DNA of 64,000 nucleotides, taken from the NCBI GenBank assembly GCA_004214185.1, contig SGZG01000001.1:48769-112768 (forward strand), written 5' to 3'. Below are positions 49,732 to 59,378 of the stretch, piece after piece (the stretch's first letter is position 1; every line of letters starts with the position of its first letter). The position numbers and the translations under genes were made by a program. The notes under the pieces were generated by a model, which searched no databases, was not told where the DNA came from, and saw only the letters and a list, made by a program, of their open reading frames with translations. This stretch comes from Flavobacteriales bacterium (GTDB taxonomy: Bacteria; Bacteroidota; Bacteroidia; Flavobacteriales; Flavobacteriaceae).

Positions 49732-50574
49732 TTAATCAAAATACCCATCAGGAGCATCTTCTTTAGGTAATCTAAAATAATCAAATTCATAAACTCTGAA
49801 ATAACCAAGTGGAAAGTTTTCTACATTTGTATCATTAATGACATTTCCTTTAATAACTGAACTAGAGGTTGAGAAAGGTCTTCCGTTTTGAGCACCTGCT
49901 TGACTAGTTAAAATGTTTAGGTAATTGAAATAATCTTCAGTTATACCATTTATTTCAATATTAATATAATCTGCATTTTGTAGATACTCATTTTTATCAA
50001 TAAAAAAAGAAAAAGTAAATTTATTTCCATTAATATACTTATCAAGGGCTGGTAAATAATCAAATTTTCCCGATTTCTTTGGTCCAAATTTCCACAAATA
50101 ATAATTTCCTTCTTCGGGTGGATCTGTGAATGTTACTTTTAATTCAACTTCGTCTTTATTTAATGATTTTCTTTCCCCAAAAACTACAGATTCAATTTTG
50201 GGAGTTTTAATAAGCCTAGAATTGGAAGTGTAGTTATTATTGTTATGCTTAACATTTAATACAAACTCATCATTATCATCAATAAAGTTAATATCACTTA
50301 TGTATTCCTTTTTTTGACTATCGTAATTTAGAACTTGAATTTTTTGGTTAATCTCAATTGAAACAACTGCATTATCTACAATACTTTCTTCATTTGAAAA
50401 ATACGGGATTGTTTCGCTAATTTTTACAAATGCTTTTTTATTTATACTATCTTTATGTTTAGAAATATTTGCATCGATAACAAGTCGTTTGTCATTAAAA
50501 TCAGTTTCTAATTCAATTACTTTTTCGCATCCCGACAAAATAAAAATATATAATATGTATATTAATTTTTTCAT
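49732..50574 (-). CDS. DUF4249 lipoprotein
   Basis: A lipoprotein signal (KKLIYILYIFILSGC, lipobox Cys at about 16) starts a 280-residue protein with EKVIELETDFNDKRLVIDAN and NIEINGITEDYFNYLNILTS, the DUF4249 pattern. The family is periplasmic, beta-rich, and nearly always paired with a TonB receptor. Here it overlaps the receptor stop by 1 nt. It probably assists capture of the ligand that the receptor transports, but it is not a SusD homologue. The ligand is unknown. Confidence 0.87.
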   Translation of the reverse strand: MKKLIYILYIFILSGCEKVIELETDFNDKRLVIDANISKHKDSINKKAFVKISETIPYFSNEESIVDNAVVSIEINQKIQVLNYDSQKKEYISDINFIDDNDEFVLNVKHNNNNYTSNSRLIKTPKIESVVFGERKSLNKDEVELKVTFTDPPEEGNYYLWKFGPKKSGKFDYLPALDKYINGNKFTFSFFIDKNEYLQNADYINIEINGITEDYFNYLNILTSQAGAQNGRPFSTSSSVIKGNVINDTNVENFPLGYFRVYEFDYFRLPKEDAPDGYFD

Positions 50575-52931
50575 TAAAAGTTAAAGTTATAAGTTACACT
50601 TGGAACAATTCCAAAAATTGAAAGTTGTATTGCTTCATTTTTTAATGTTTCACTATTTTCTCTAAAAAATATAGAATTTGCATTATCTCTGTTGTAAACA
50701 TTATACAAACCAAAAATCCATTCACTTTTATATTTTTTTCTTTTTATTGGCTTTAAAGAAACTGATACATCAAGCCTGTGGTAATTAGGAAGTCTTTCAG
50801 AGTTTCTAATACCATAGTTTGGAATGTTTAAATCCATAAAAGTATATTGTCCTACAGGGTAATTAGTTGGTTGTCCAGTTTGAAAAATCAAATTTGTATT
50901 AAGTGTTAGTTTTTTTGAAAGCTTATAATTTGAAACAAAACTAATATCATGAGTTTTATCGTGTGGTGTATAATACCACTTACCATTATTTATTCCACTT
51001 TCAAATTTAGTTCTTCCCTCTGTTTTTTGTTGAGATTTCGAATAAGTGTAAGCAATCCAATAATTATGATTGCCAGTATTTTTTTTAAATAATATTTCCA
51101 AGCCATATGCTCTAGATTTTCCTGCTAATAAAATTCTTTCTACCGCTTCATTTGCTACTAAGTCAGCTCCATCAATATAATCTAGTCGATTTTTTATTTT
51201 TTTATAGAAAACCTCTGTTTCCAAGTTAAATTTATTTTTAATTTTTGATTGATAACCAATAGCCCATTGATCAAGCCTTTGAGGTTTTAGGTATGGTCCG
51301 CTAGGTGTCCAAACATCTAAAGGTGCGGGTGCATTTGTATTAGAAATTAAATGTATATACTGATTAAGTTTATTGTAGCTTAACTTTAAAGAACTGTTTT
51401 TGAAGTTATAAGCTAAATTAATTCTCGGTTCGATATTTCCATATGCTTTTATAGTAGTTTTATCTTTACTAAATTCACCAATAGGGTCAGCTCCTTTGTA
51501 TATGCCAAGATTACTATCAAAAAAAACTGGATTAGATTCTAGATATATGTTTAAACCATTTTGCTTAAATCTTAAAAATTGATTGAATCTTAGGCCGTAC
51601 CTAAGTGATATTTTTGGAGATATCTTTTGGATCACATCTAAATATGCAGAATTTTCAAGAGCATATTTCTTGTTTAAATTTTTATAATTAATTCCTGAAT
51701 TTTCAATTGGTTTAATTTCTCCTGGATTGAATTCATAATAAATAGAATTTAATCCATAATTAAATTGAATATTATCATTATAGTAATTTTTTAAATCGAA
51801 TTTTATATTTAAATTTTTAATGCCAGAATTCCAATTAAATCCGATAAAATCTAAAGTTAAACCGTAATAATAATCACTGTAAATTAATGAGGTATTAGAA
51901 AATGTTTTATCATTAATCAAATGATTCCATCTGAGATTAAACGTAGAATTTCCATAGGTATTAGAAAATGTATTGTTTAAACTGAACTTATCTCTTCCGA
52001 AATATCCTGATAAAAAAAGTATATTTTTTTCATCAATTTTAAAGTTGGATTTAGTATTTAAATCGTAAAAATAGGCTACATTTTCAATATCAGTAAATTT
52101 TAAAAATAAGTGTGCATATGAACCTCTGCCAGCAATTAAAAAAGAACTTTTTTCTTTTTGAATAGGGCCTTCAAACAATAATCTGCTAGAGATTAACCCA
52201 ATGCCACCACTCAATTTATTTTGTTTACTATTTCCATCTTTCTGATAAACATCAAGTACAGATGATAATCTTCCTCCGTATGATGATGGTATACCTCCTT
52301 TATATAATTTGAGTTCTTTAATAGCGTCTGAATTAAAAACAGAAAATAAACCAAATAAATGTGATGAATTATACATAATGGCTTCATCAAATAATATTAA
52401 ATTTTGATCTCCAGCTCCACCTCTTACATTAAATCCACCAGTTCCTTCTCCAGCATTAGAAATACCGGGAAGTAATTGTATAGATTTTAATAGATCTGAT
52501 TCACCAAATAAAACTGGAGTTTGTTTTATTGTTTTATTAGAAAGAATATTTAGGCTCAATATTGGTTTTTTGATATCAATTTCTTCAACATTTTTTGTTA
52601 CGATAACTTCCTCTAAATTCTCAATATTTTCTTTTAAATAATAATTGACTTTTTGATTTCTCTCCAAGTCTATCGTTTCATTAACTGTTTTAAATCCTAT
52701 GGAACTTATTTCGATTTTAAAAATTCCACTTGGAAGTGTTATTGAATAGAATCCATAACTGTTAGTTGTTGTTCCAGTCCCTATTTCAGGAAAAACAATA
52801 TTAGCTCCAATTATTAATTCGTTGCTGTCCAGAGACATTATATAACCACTCAGAGTGTGAGACTTGTCTTGAGAGAATATGTTAGAGTAAAATGTTAAAA
52901 AAAATATGAAGAAAAGGTTTTTCTTTAACAT
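50574..52931 (-). CDS. TonB-dependent outer-membrane receptor
   Basis: A signal peptide is followed by a CarboxypepD_reg-like domain (residues 25-110, LSGYIMSLDSNELIIGANIV), a plug (residues 120-240 with LPGISNAGEGTGGFNVRGGA, GDQNLILFDEAIMYNSSHLF, PSSYGGRLSSVLDVYQKDG), and a C-terminal barrel ending in Phe (VPSVTYNFNF). The 785-residue length is normal. It transports an unknown ligand by energy from TonB/ExbBD, none of which is encoded here. It is upstream of DUF4249 in the same operon. Confidence 0.92.
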   Translation of the reverse strand: MLKKNLFFIFFLTFYSNIFSQDKSHTLSGYIMSLDSNELIIGANIVFPEIGTGTTTNSYGFYSITLPSGIFKIEISSIGFKTVNETIDLERNQKVNYYLKENIENLEEVIVTKNVEEIDIKKPILSLNILSNKTIKQTPVLFGESDLLKSIQLLPGISNAGEGTGGFNVRGGAGDQNLILFDEAIMYNSSHLFGLFSVFNSDAIKELKLYKGGIPSSYGGRLSSVLDVYQKDGNSKQNKLSGGIGLISSRLLFEGPIQKEKSSFLIAGRGSYAHLFLKFTDIENVAYFYDLNTKSNFKIDEKNILFLSGYFGRDKFSLNNTFSNTYGNSTFNLRWNHLINDKTFSNTSLIYSDYYYGLTLDFIGFNWNSGIKNLNIKFDLKNYYNDNIQFNYGLNSIYYEFNPGEIKPIENSGINYKNLNKKYALENSAYLDVIQKISPKISLRYGLRFNQFLRFKQNGLNIYLESNPVFFDSNLGIYKGADPIGEFSKDKTTIKAYGNIEPRINLAYNFKNSSLKLSYNKLNQYIHLISNTNAPAPLDVWTPSGPYLKPQRLDQWAIGYQSKIKNKFNLETEVFYKKIKNRLDYIDGADLVANEAVERILLAGKSRAYGLEILFKKNTGNHNYWIAYTYSKSQQKTEGRTKFESGINNGKWYYTPHDKTHDISFVSNYKLSKKLTLNTNLIFQTGQPTNYPVGQYTFMDLNIPNYGIRNSERLPNYHRLDVSVSLKPIKRKKYKSEWIFGLYNVYNRDNANSIFFRENSETLKNEAIQLSIFGIVPSVTYNFNF

Positions 52932-52988
52932 TTAATTGAATCATTAGATTAACAATTGATTACAAACAAATAATATGCCAATGATAAT

Positions 52989-54218
52989 TTAACTACTTAA
53001 TTTAGATTCCAGGCTATTTTTGATGCAATCTAAAAACTCTTGAGTGTTAAGGTAATGAGATCTGTTTAAATTTTTTCCGTGAATTAAAAGGGCCAAATCC
53101 TTAGTCATTTTACCGTTTTCAACAGTTTTTATACAAACATCTTCAAGGGTTGAGCAGAAATTAATCAAATCTTTATTATTATCTAATTTACCTCTGTGGG
53201 CTAAGCCTCTGGTCCAAGCAAAAATTGAAGCAATAGGATTAGTTGATGTTTCATTTCCTTTTTGATGTTCTCTGTAGTGTCTAGTTACTGTTCCATGTGC
53301 TGCTTCTGCTTCCATAGTCTTTCCATCAGGGGTTACTAACGTTGAGGTCATTAGTCCTAATGATCCAAACCCTTGAGCAACTGTATCGGATTGAACGTCT
53401 CCGTCATAGTTTTTACAAGCCCATACAAATCCGCCATCCCACTTCATTGCAGCAGCTACCATATCGTCAATTAATCTATGTTCGTAAGTAATTCCAATTT
53501 CCTCAAATTTTTCTTTGAACTCGTTGGTGTAAACCTCATGAAAGATATCTTTAAACCTTCCATCATATGCTTTTAATATGGTATTCTTAGTAGAAAGATA
53601 TAAAGGCCATTTTTTAGTTAGAGCTTGATTCATGCATGATCTTGCAAATCCATAAATAGATGAATCTATATTGTACATACTCATAGCAACTCCATTTTCT
53701 TGAAAGTTGTAAACTTCCCAGGTCAATGGTTTTTCACCATTTTCTGGTGTAAATGTCATCGTTAATTTTCCTTTTCCATGAGTTACAATATCAGTTGCTT
53801 TGTATTGATCACCAAAAGCATGTCTTCCAATGCATATAGGCTTTGTCCAGCCTTGAACATATCTTGGAACATTACCCATTATTATAGGTTCTCTAAAAAC
53901 AGTTCCTCCAACAATGTTTCTAATCGTACCATTGGGAGATCTCCACATTTTTTTCAATGTGTATTCTACCACTCTTTCTTCATCTGGAGTTATAGTTGCA
54001 CATTTAATTCCAACATTATATTTTTTTATTGCTTCTGCAGAATCAATAGTAATTTGATCATTAGTAAAGTCTCTGTGTTTTATACTTAAATCAAAATATT
54101 TAATATCAAGATCTAAGTATGGAAGAATAAGTTTCGTTTTAATAAAATCCCATATTATCCTTGTCATTTCATCTCCGTCCAATTCTACGACTGGATTAGC
54201 AACTTTAACTTTTTTCAT
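52989..54218 (-). CDS. icd: NADP-dependent isocitrate dehydrogenase (eukaryote-like type)
   Basis: This enzyme oxidises isocitrate to 2-oxoglutarate with NADP. The sequence [20 protein letters not shown], then [19 protein letters not shown], and the later [20 protein letters not shown] and [19 protein letters not shown] match the homodimeric eukaryotic/type II group rather than E. coli Icd. The 409-residue length is normal for it. It lies 12 nt downstream of rplS on the same strand, so it may be read from the trmD-rplS transcript. Confidence 0.95.
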   Translation of the reverse strand: MKKVKVANPVVELDGDEMTRIIWDFIKTKLILPYLDLDIKYFDLSIKHRDFTNDQITIDSAEAIKKYNVGIKCATITPDEERVVEYTLKKMWRSPNGTIRNIVGGTVFREPIIMGNVPRYVQGWTKPICIGRHAFGDQYKATDIVTHGKGKLTMTFTPENGEKPLTWEVYNFQENGVAMSMYNIDSSIYGFARSCMNQALTKKWPLYLSTKNTILKAYDGRFKDIFHEVYTNEFKEKFEEIGITYEHRLIDDMVAAAMKWDGGFVWACKNYDGDVQSDTVAQGFGSLGLMTSTLVTPDGKTMEAEAAHGTVTRHYREHQKGNETSTNPIASIFAWTRGLAHRGKLDNNKDLINFCSTLEDVCIKTVENGKMTKDLALLIHGKNLNRSHYLNTQEFLDCIKNSLESKLSS

Positions 54219-54230
54219 TAAATTTTGGGT

Positions 54231-54581
54231 TTATCTTTTAATTTCCTTTATTCTAGCCTTTTTACCTCTAAGCTCTCTAAAATAGTATATTCTAGATCTT
54301 CTAACTCTTCCTCTTTTGTTGATTTCAATTTTTTGAATTGCAGGTAGATTAAATGGAAATATTCTTTCAATTCCAATAGTACCAGACATTTTTCTGATCG
54401 TGAAAGTTTTTGTTAATCCAGTTCCTTTTATTTGAATTACAACACCCTTGAAAAACTGAGTACGTACTTTTTCACCTTCGCGAATTTCATAATAAACAGT
54501 TATAGTATCACCTGATTTGAAAGAAGGGATTTCTTTTTTTGTTACAAATTCGTCTTGAACGAATTTAATTAAAGATTCCAT
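54231..54581 (-). CDS. rplS: 50S ribosomal protein L19
   Basis: L19 lies at the 30S-50S interface. The sequence contains IPSFKSGDTITVYYEIREGE, FFKGVVIQIKGTGLTKTFTI, and IGIERIFPFNLPAIQKIEIN; 116 residues is normal. It follows trmD after 105 nt, and icd comes 12 nt after it. The usual rpsP-rimM-trmD-rplS operon is broken up here: rpsP and rimM are not adjacent. Confidence 0.97.
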   Translation of the reverse strand: MESLIKFVQDEFVTKKEIPSFKSGDTITVYYEIREGEKVRTQFFKGVVIQIKGTGLTKTFTIRKMSGTIGIERIFPFNLPAIQKIEINKRGRVRRSRIYYFRELRGKKARIKEIKR

Positions 54582-54686
54582 TTTGTAAGATTTTAAGTTA
54601 ATTTAATACAACATTCACGATTATCGTCAGCGGTTATAATAAAATGGAATGCGAAATTACATTTTTTTTTAAATTATTGAAAGTAA

Positions 54687-55361
54687 TCAATCAAAAATAT
54701 CAGGTCTTAAATTTTTAGTTCTTTCAATAGCTTTTTTTTCTCTCCATTCTTCAATCTTTTTTTGATCTCCAGACAAAAGTATTTCAGGAACAATCATATC
54801 TTGAAAATTTGAAGGTCTAGTGTAAACTGGAGGAGCTAATAGGTTATCTTGAAATGAATCAGTTAAAGCAGAAGTTTCGTTACCCAGAACGCCTGGAATT
54901 AATCTAATTATAGAATCACACAAAACAGCAGCTGGAAGTTCGCCACCAGACAATACATAATCACCAATAGATATTTCCATTGTAATTAAGCTGTCTCTAA
55001 CTCTTTGATCAACACCTTTGTAATGACCACATAATATGATCAAATTTTTTTTTAAAGAAAGTTTGTTTGAAATCTTTTGATCTAACATTCTGCCATCTGG
55101 TGACATGTAAATAATTTCATCATATGTTCTTTGACTTTTTAAAAAGTCAATACATTTTTTTATTGGTTCAATCATTAAAACCATTCCCGATCCCCCTCCA
55201 AACTGATAGTCATCAACCTGTCTTCTTTTACTTGAAGAATAGTCCTTTAGGTCATGAAAAAAAACTTCAATTAGATTTTTATCAATTGCTCTTCTTAAAA
55301 TAGAAGCATCAAATGGACTTTTTATGAGTTCAGGAAGAACACTGATTATATCAATTCTCAT
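54687..55361 (-). CDS. trmD: tRNA (guanine37-N1)-methyltransferase
   Basis: TrmD methylates G37 of tRNAs with a purine at that site, preventing frameshifts. The trefoil-knot features are ILRRAIDKNLIEVFFHDLKD, FGGGSGMVLMIEPIKK, LCGHYKGVDQRVRDSLITME, ISIGDYVLSGGELPAAVLCD, and FQDNLLAPPVYTRPSNFQDM. The 224-residue length is normal. The gene is 2 nt downstream of the HtrA protease gene, so they are co-transcribed. Confidence 0.97.
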   Translation of the reverse strand: MRIDIISVLPELIKSPFDASILRRAIDKNLIEVFFHDLKDYSSSKRRQVDDYQFGGGSGMVLMIEPIKKCIDFLKSQRTYDEIIYMSPDGRMLDQKISNKLSLKKNLIILCGHYKGVDQRVRDSLITMEISIGDYVLSGGELPAAVLCDSIIRLIPGVLGNETSALTDSFQDNLLAPPVYTRPSNFQDMIVPEILLSGDQKKIEEWREKKAIERTKNLRPDIFD

Positions 55362-55363
55362 TT

Positions 55364-56740
55364 CTACTCAAAGATAAGCCTTTCTTTTTCTCCATCAGGA
55401 GTGTAGAAAATCATTTGGTTAATTTTTGTATTTGAAGTTATCGATTTTAAGTCATCGGTATTTTTAATAGGAGAGGAGTTAATTTCGCTCAATATATATC
55501 CTTCTCTAATACCCATTCTGTATAAAGAACCATTTCTATTATTTAATATTTTAACTCCATGGGTTAAATCAAGGTTGTCTAATTCTTCTTGAGTTGTATT
55601 GTTTATTTGCATTCCTAAAAAACTAACATTAGTATTTTTTTCTAAAATCACATTCAAATTAATCTTTTTATTATTTCTTAATAATCCAACAGAGATCTGA
55701 TCACCAGGTCTTTTAGAACTTAAGTAACCAGATAAATCAGCAAATTTTCCAATTTTAATGTTATCTAAACTAATAATTACATCACCTTTTTTAATTCCTG
55801 CTTTCTTGGCTCCCATGTTTGATTGGACTTCATTTACGTAAAATCCCTCAGTTATGTCAATATTAAATTCATCAGCAGATGAAGAATTCAACCCAAAACC
55901 AGTGACACCAAGTAAACCTTTTTGAACATTGCCGTACTCAATAATGTCCTCAAAAACTTTTCTTGCGATATTACTAGGAACAGCAAATGAATACCCAACA
56001 AAACTTCCTGTTCCACTTGTTATTGCAGTATTAATTCCAATTAAATCACCATCTGTGTTAACCAATGCACCTCCACTATTTCCAGAATTTACTGCAGCAT
56101 CTGTTTGAATAAATGATTGATTTTTAGAATCATAATCATTTAAATCTCTTGATTTTGCACTGATAATTCCTGCAGTTACTGTTGATGTTAAATTAAAAGG
56201 ATTTCCAACAGCAAGTACCCATTCTCCAATTTTTGTTTGATTAGAATCAGCAAATCTTATGTAAGGAAATGATTCTTTACCAATTATTTTCAAAACTGCA
56301 ATATCAGAAACTTCATCTCCACCAAGTAGTTCAGCTTCATATGTTTTGTTTTCGTTTGTTGTAACCTCAATTGTTGTAGCATTTTCAATAACGTGGTAAT
56401 TGGTAATGATATATCCATCTTGAGAGACTATAACCCCAGAACCCATTCCAACTCTTTTTCTTTCTCCTTCATTATTAAAGTAGTCCCAAAGTGACGAGCT
56501 AGATCTGGATATACTTGTATTTTTTACATGTACAACTGAGTGGATTGTTTTTTCAGCAGCATCAACAAAATCAATAGTCTTTGAAGATGTTTTATTGTAA
56601 GGACTATAGGAAATATTAACCATTTTGTCTTCAATAATTTCCTTTGATTCGCTAGGATGATCAATGTAAAAATTATATATAACTAATGCTGTAACAGCTC
56701 CAAATGCTGATATCAAGAAAGTTGATAATAGTTTTTTCAT
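55364..56740 (-). CDS. HtrA/Deg-family periplasmic serine protease
   Basis: Deg proteases degrade misfolded envelope proteins. An N-terminal signal anchor (KKLLSTFLISAFGAVTALVI) is followed by a trypsin-like domain with the triad His in VSQDGYIITNYHVIENATTI, Asp in DEVSDIAVLKI and Ser in AAVNSGNSGGALVNTDGDL. Two PDZ domains follow (from about residues 270 and 375; AGIKKGDVIISLDNIKIG, MGIREGYILSEINSSPI). The 458 residues are typical of DegQ/DegP. The ORF track begins seven codons earlier; MKKLLSTFL is a better signal-peptide start. Confidence 0.94.
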   Translation of the reverse strand: MKKLLSTFLISAFGAVTALVIYNFYIDHPSESKEIIEDKMVNISYSPYNKTSSKTIDFVDAAEKTIHSVVHVKNTSISRSSSSLWDYFNNEGERKRVGMGSGVIVSQDGYIITNYHVIENATTIEVTTNENKTYEAELLGGDEVSDIAVLKIIGKESFPYIRFADSNQTKIGEWVLAVGNPFNLTSTVTAGIISAKSRDLNDYDSKNQSFIQTDAAVNSGNSGGALVNTDGDLIGINTAITSGTGSFVGYSFAVPSNIARKVFEDIIEYGNVQKGLLGVTGFGLNSSSADEFNIDITEGFYVNEVQSNMGAKKAGIKKGDVIISLDNIKIGKFADLSGYLSSKRPGDQISVGLLRNNKKINLNVILEKNTNVSFLGMQINNTTQEELDNLDLTHGVKILNNRNGSLYRMGIREGYILSEINSSPIKNTDDLKSITSNTKINQMIFYTPDGEKERLIFE

Positions 56741-56783
56741 TCTTTGTGAGTTTTGATTCAAAATTAATTTTTTTAAATATTAG

Positions 56784-56811
56784 AAAATATATTTTAACTA
56801 CTTTTTAACAA
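56784..56811 (-). promoter_or_regulatory. possible promoter of htrA-trmD
   Basis: On the minus strand TTG (56809-56811), 17 nt, then TATATTTT (56784-56791). The last base of the -7 differs from consensus and the region is very AT-rich. Confidence 0.4.
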
Positions 56812-56844
56812 CTTTTTCTTTTTATATATTCGTCAAATAATTGT

Positions 56845-57627
56845 ATGAAAATAAAATTTCAAAAATTTCAAGGGACTGGCAATGATTTTATTATAATCAA
56901 TAATATGGAAATGTTATTTCCATCAAATAATAATCAACTTATAAAAAAACTATGTGATAGAAAGTTTGGAATTGGTTGTGATGGTTTAATATTAATTAAT
57001 CCCTCTGATGATTCTGATTTTGAAATGATTTATTATAATTCTGATGGCTTCATAGGATCAATGTGTGGAAATGGTGCGAGATGTTCTATTCAGTTTGCAA
57101 AAAACAACAAGATTATAATTTCCGAAACAACTTCATTTAAAGCTTATGATGGTTGTCATTACGGAAGTATCAATCAAAACATGATTTCACTTTCAATGAA
57201 TCCTGTTAATGAAATAAAAACCTTTGATGAAGATTTGTTTTTAGATACAGGATCACCACATTATGTAAAAATGGTTCATAATTTAAGGGATTATAGAGTA
57301 TTTGAAAATGGTAAGAAAATAAGAAACAGTTCATTATTTGCAAAAAATGGAGTTAATGTAAATTTTGTTGAAAAAATTTCTGAGCATGAGTTTTCTGTGA
57401 GAACTTACGAAAGAGGGGTAGAGAATGAAACATTATCGTGTGGAACAGGTGTAACAGCTGTAGCAATTTCAATGTTTCATCTTGGAAAAACAAAGTCTAA
57501 AAATATTAAAATATTAACGAAAGGGGGAGTACTGAGTGTAGAATTTGATAATAATAAGCTAGGCTATTCAAACATAAAGTTAATTGGAAAAGTAGAAATG
57601 ATTTTTTCAGGTGAAATTGAGGTATAA
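56845..57627 (+). CDS. dapF: diaminopimelate epimerase
   Basis: DapF converts LL- to meso-diaminopimelate, needed for lysine and peptidoglycan. The two catalytic cysteines are in SMCGNGARCSIQFA and ETLSCGTGVTAVAISMF; the N-terminus KFQKFQGTGNDFIIINNMEM is typical. The 260-residue length is normal. The stop is immediately followed by the mltG start, so dapF and mltG form an operon for cell-wall synthesis. Confidence 0.97.
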   Translation: MKIKFQKFQGTGNDFIIINNMEMLFPSNNNQLIKKLCDRKFGIGCDGLILINPSDDSDFEMIYYNSDGFIGSMCGNGARCSIQFAKNNKIIISETTSFKAYDGCHYGSINQNMISLSMNPVNEIKTFDEDLFLDTGSPHYVKMVHNLRDYRVFENGKKIRNSSLFAKNGVNVNFVEKISEHEFSVRTYERGVENETLSCGTGVTAVAISMFHLGKTKSKNIKILTKGGVLSVEFDNNKLGYSNIKLIGKVEMIFSGEIEV

Positions 57628-58680
57628 ATGGTAAATAAAAAATTATATAACATCGTACTATCGTTAGGGATCTTAAGCTTTTTAATTATCCTTTCATTAT
57701 TTGTTTTTGATTATTATAAGACCTATTATTTGGAAAATACAAATTTTAAAGAGGAGTCAGTTTTTGTTTATATTGAATCTGGTTCAGGATTAAAAAGTTT
57801 TAAAAATCAAATAGGTCCACTTGTCAAAGATTCTACAACTTTTTTTAATGCTGCTTATAAAACTAAATATCTTCTAAATATTAAGGCAGGAAAGTATAAG
57901 ATTAAAAAAGGTTTTAATAATAAAGAAATTATAAATTCTTTGAGATTCAATAATATTCCTGTTAGGGTTACTTTTAACAATTTAGAAAGAATAGAAAATC
58001 TTGCATCAAGGGTATCGAAATTTATTGAAGCAGATAGTTTAAGTTTAATGAATTCTTTTTTTGACCCTTATTTTTTGACTGAAAATAATCTAAATTCAGA
58101 ATCTATTTTTTCTATTTTTCTTCCAAACACTTATGAATTTTATTGGAATACGGCTGCAAATGAATTTAGAGACAAAATGTTAAGTCAATATAACTCATAT
58201 TGGACAGAATCCAAGAAAGAGAAAGCCAGATTATTGAATCTTTCTCCGATTGAAGTTTCGGTTTTAGCTTCAATTGTTCAGCGCGAAACACCTAAAGTTG
58301 ATGAAAGACCCACCATTTCAGGAGTTTATTACAACAGATTAAAAAAGAATATGAAGCTACAAGCTGATCCTACTGTTGTATATACAATCAAACAAAAAAA
58401 AGGTTTCGATACTAAAATTAGAAGAGTATTGTATAAAGACTTAAAAATAAAATCCCCATATAATACCTATCTTAATCGTGGTTTACCTCCTGGACCAATA
58501 TACATGCCGGACTTTTCTTCCATTGAGGCTGTATTGAATCTTGAAAACCATAATTTTCTTTTTTTTGTTGCAGATGTAAAAAGACCTGGTTATCATATTT
58601 TTGCAAAAACCAATAGGGAGCACAATAGGAATAAACGTCAGTACACGAATTGGTTAAGAAAAAACAATATAAGAAGATAA
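57628..58680 (+). CDS. mltG: endolytic murein transglycosylase MltG
   Basis: MltG cuts nascent glycan strands and sets their length. One transmembrane segment (residues 10-30, LSLGILSFLIILSLFVFDYY) anchors the protein. A LysM-like middle region is followed by the YceG-like domain with FLPNTYEFYWNTAANEF, VSVLASIVQRETPKVDERPT (with the catalytic Glu), ISGVYYNRLKKNMKLQADPT and LNRGLPPGPIYMPDFSSIEA. The 350-residue length is normal. It directly follows dapF with no gap; a weak hairpin at 58682-58697 comes after the stop. Confidence 0.95.
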   Translation: MVNKKLYNIVLSLGILSFLIILSLFVFDYYKTYYLENTNFKEESVFVYIESGSGLKSFKNQIGPLVKDSTTFFNAAYKTKYLLNIKAGKYKIKKGFNNKEIINSLRFNNIPVRVTFNNLERIENLASRVSKFIEADSLSLMNSFFDPYFLTENNLNSESIFSIFLPNTYEFYWNTAANEFRDKMLSQYNSYWTESKKEKARLLNLSPIEVSVLASIVQRETPKVDERPTISGVYYNRLKKNMKLQADPTVVYTIKQKKGFDTKIRRVLYKDLKIKSPYNTYLNRGLPPGPIYMPDFSSIEAVLNLENHNFLFFVADVKRPGYHIFAKTNREHNRNKRQYTNWLRKNNIRR

Positions 58681-58712
58681 CTATCTGATTTACAGATAAT
58701 TAAAATTTTATG

Positions 58713-58720
58713 TATGTTTG
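58713..58720 (+). promoter_or_regulatory. -7 element of the lysozyme-like gene
   Basis: TATGTTTG matches TAnnTTTG and lies 14 nt before the ATG at 58735. A weak TTTA stands at the -33 place, 20 nt upstream. Confidence 0.45.
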
Positions 58721-58734
58721 CCGAATCATTTTAA

Positions 58735-59376
58735 ATGATTTTATCTTATTCAGGTATGATTTTTAATGTTTTAAAAAACAATTCATTACTGATAATAATT
58801 TTTTTATTCTCAACCTCATTTTATTCGTATAATGATTTAGACTTTGATACTGAGTCTGAAGAAACTGATCTTAATTTTGAAGTATTAAATTACTTTGATA
58901 TAGAAATACCGAACTATGTTTTTTTGCAGAGAGACTTTAATGGATTTAAAGAACTATTAGCCTTTAAAGAATCTACAGGAAACTACAAAAGGATTAACAA
59001 ATTTGGGTATATGGGTAAATTTCAATTTAATTTAAATACTCTTAAAATGTATAGAGTATTTAATGCTAAAAAATTTATAAATAATCCTAAACTTCAAGAA
59101 AGAGTCTTCCTTATTAATGTTCAAAGAAATAAATGGATCTTGAGAAAAGATATCAAATGGTTTGTTGGAACAAAAATTAATAACATTGTTGTTACTGAGT
59201 CTGGAATTATAGCCGCTGCTCATCTAGCTGGTCCAGGAAATGTAAAGAAATACCTAAGATCTGGAGGTGCATTTAATTCAAAAGATGCATTTGGGACATC
59301 AATTTCAATGTACATGGAATATTTTAAAAATTATGATTTATCCATGATTGAAGCGGTAAGAAAACCCAAGATATAA
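58735..59376 (+). CDS. lysozyme-like (lytic transglycosylase-type) exported protein
   Basis: A hydrophobic N-terminal segment (NNSLLIIIFLFSTSFYSY) is a likely signal peptide. The following domain has LLAFKESTGNYKRINKFGYM and GKFQFNLNTLKMYRV, then SGIIAAAHLAGPGNVKKYLR, resembling the lysozyme-like fold of transglycosylases, where the Glu in FKEST would be catalytic. The 213-residue protein has no LysM or SH3. The second Met at 58756 is a possible start too. Next to dapF-mltG, it fits a cell-wall role, but activity is inferred from motif only. Confidence 0.65.
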   Translation: MILSYSGMIFNVLKNNSLLIIIFLFSTSFYSYNDLDFDTESEETDLNFEVLNYFDIEIPNYVFLQRDFNGFKELLAFKESTGNYKRINKFGYMGKFQFNLNTLKMYRVFNAKKFINNPKLQERVFLINVQRNKWILRKDIKWFVGTKINNIVVTESGIIAAAHLAGPGNVKKYLRSGGAFNSKDAFGTSISMYMEYFKNYDLSMIEAVRKPKI

Positions 59377-59378
59377 GT

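Noticed and set aside
58722-58741. Inverted repeat AATCATTT/AAATGATT over the start of the lysozyme-like gene
   Set aside because: A/T-rich, with a one-base loop; expected by chance in this composition and without support from other genes.
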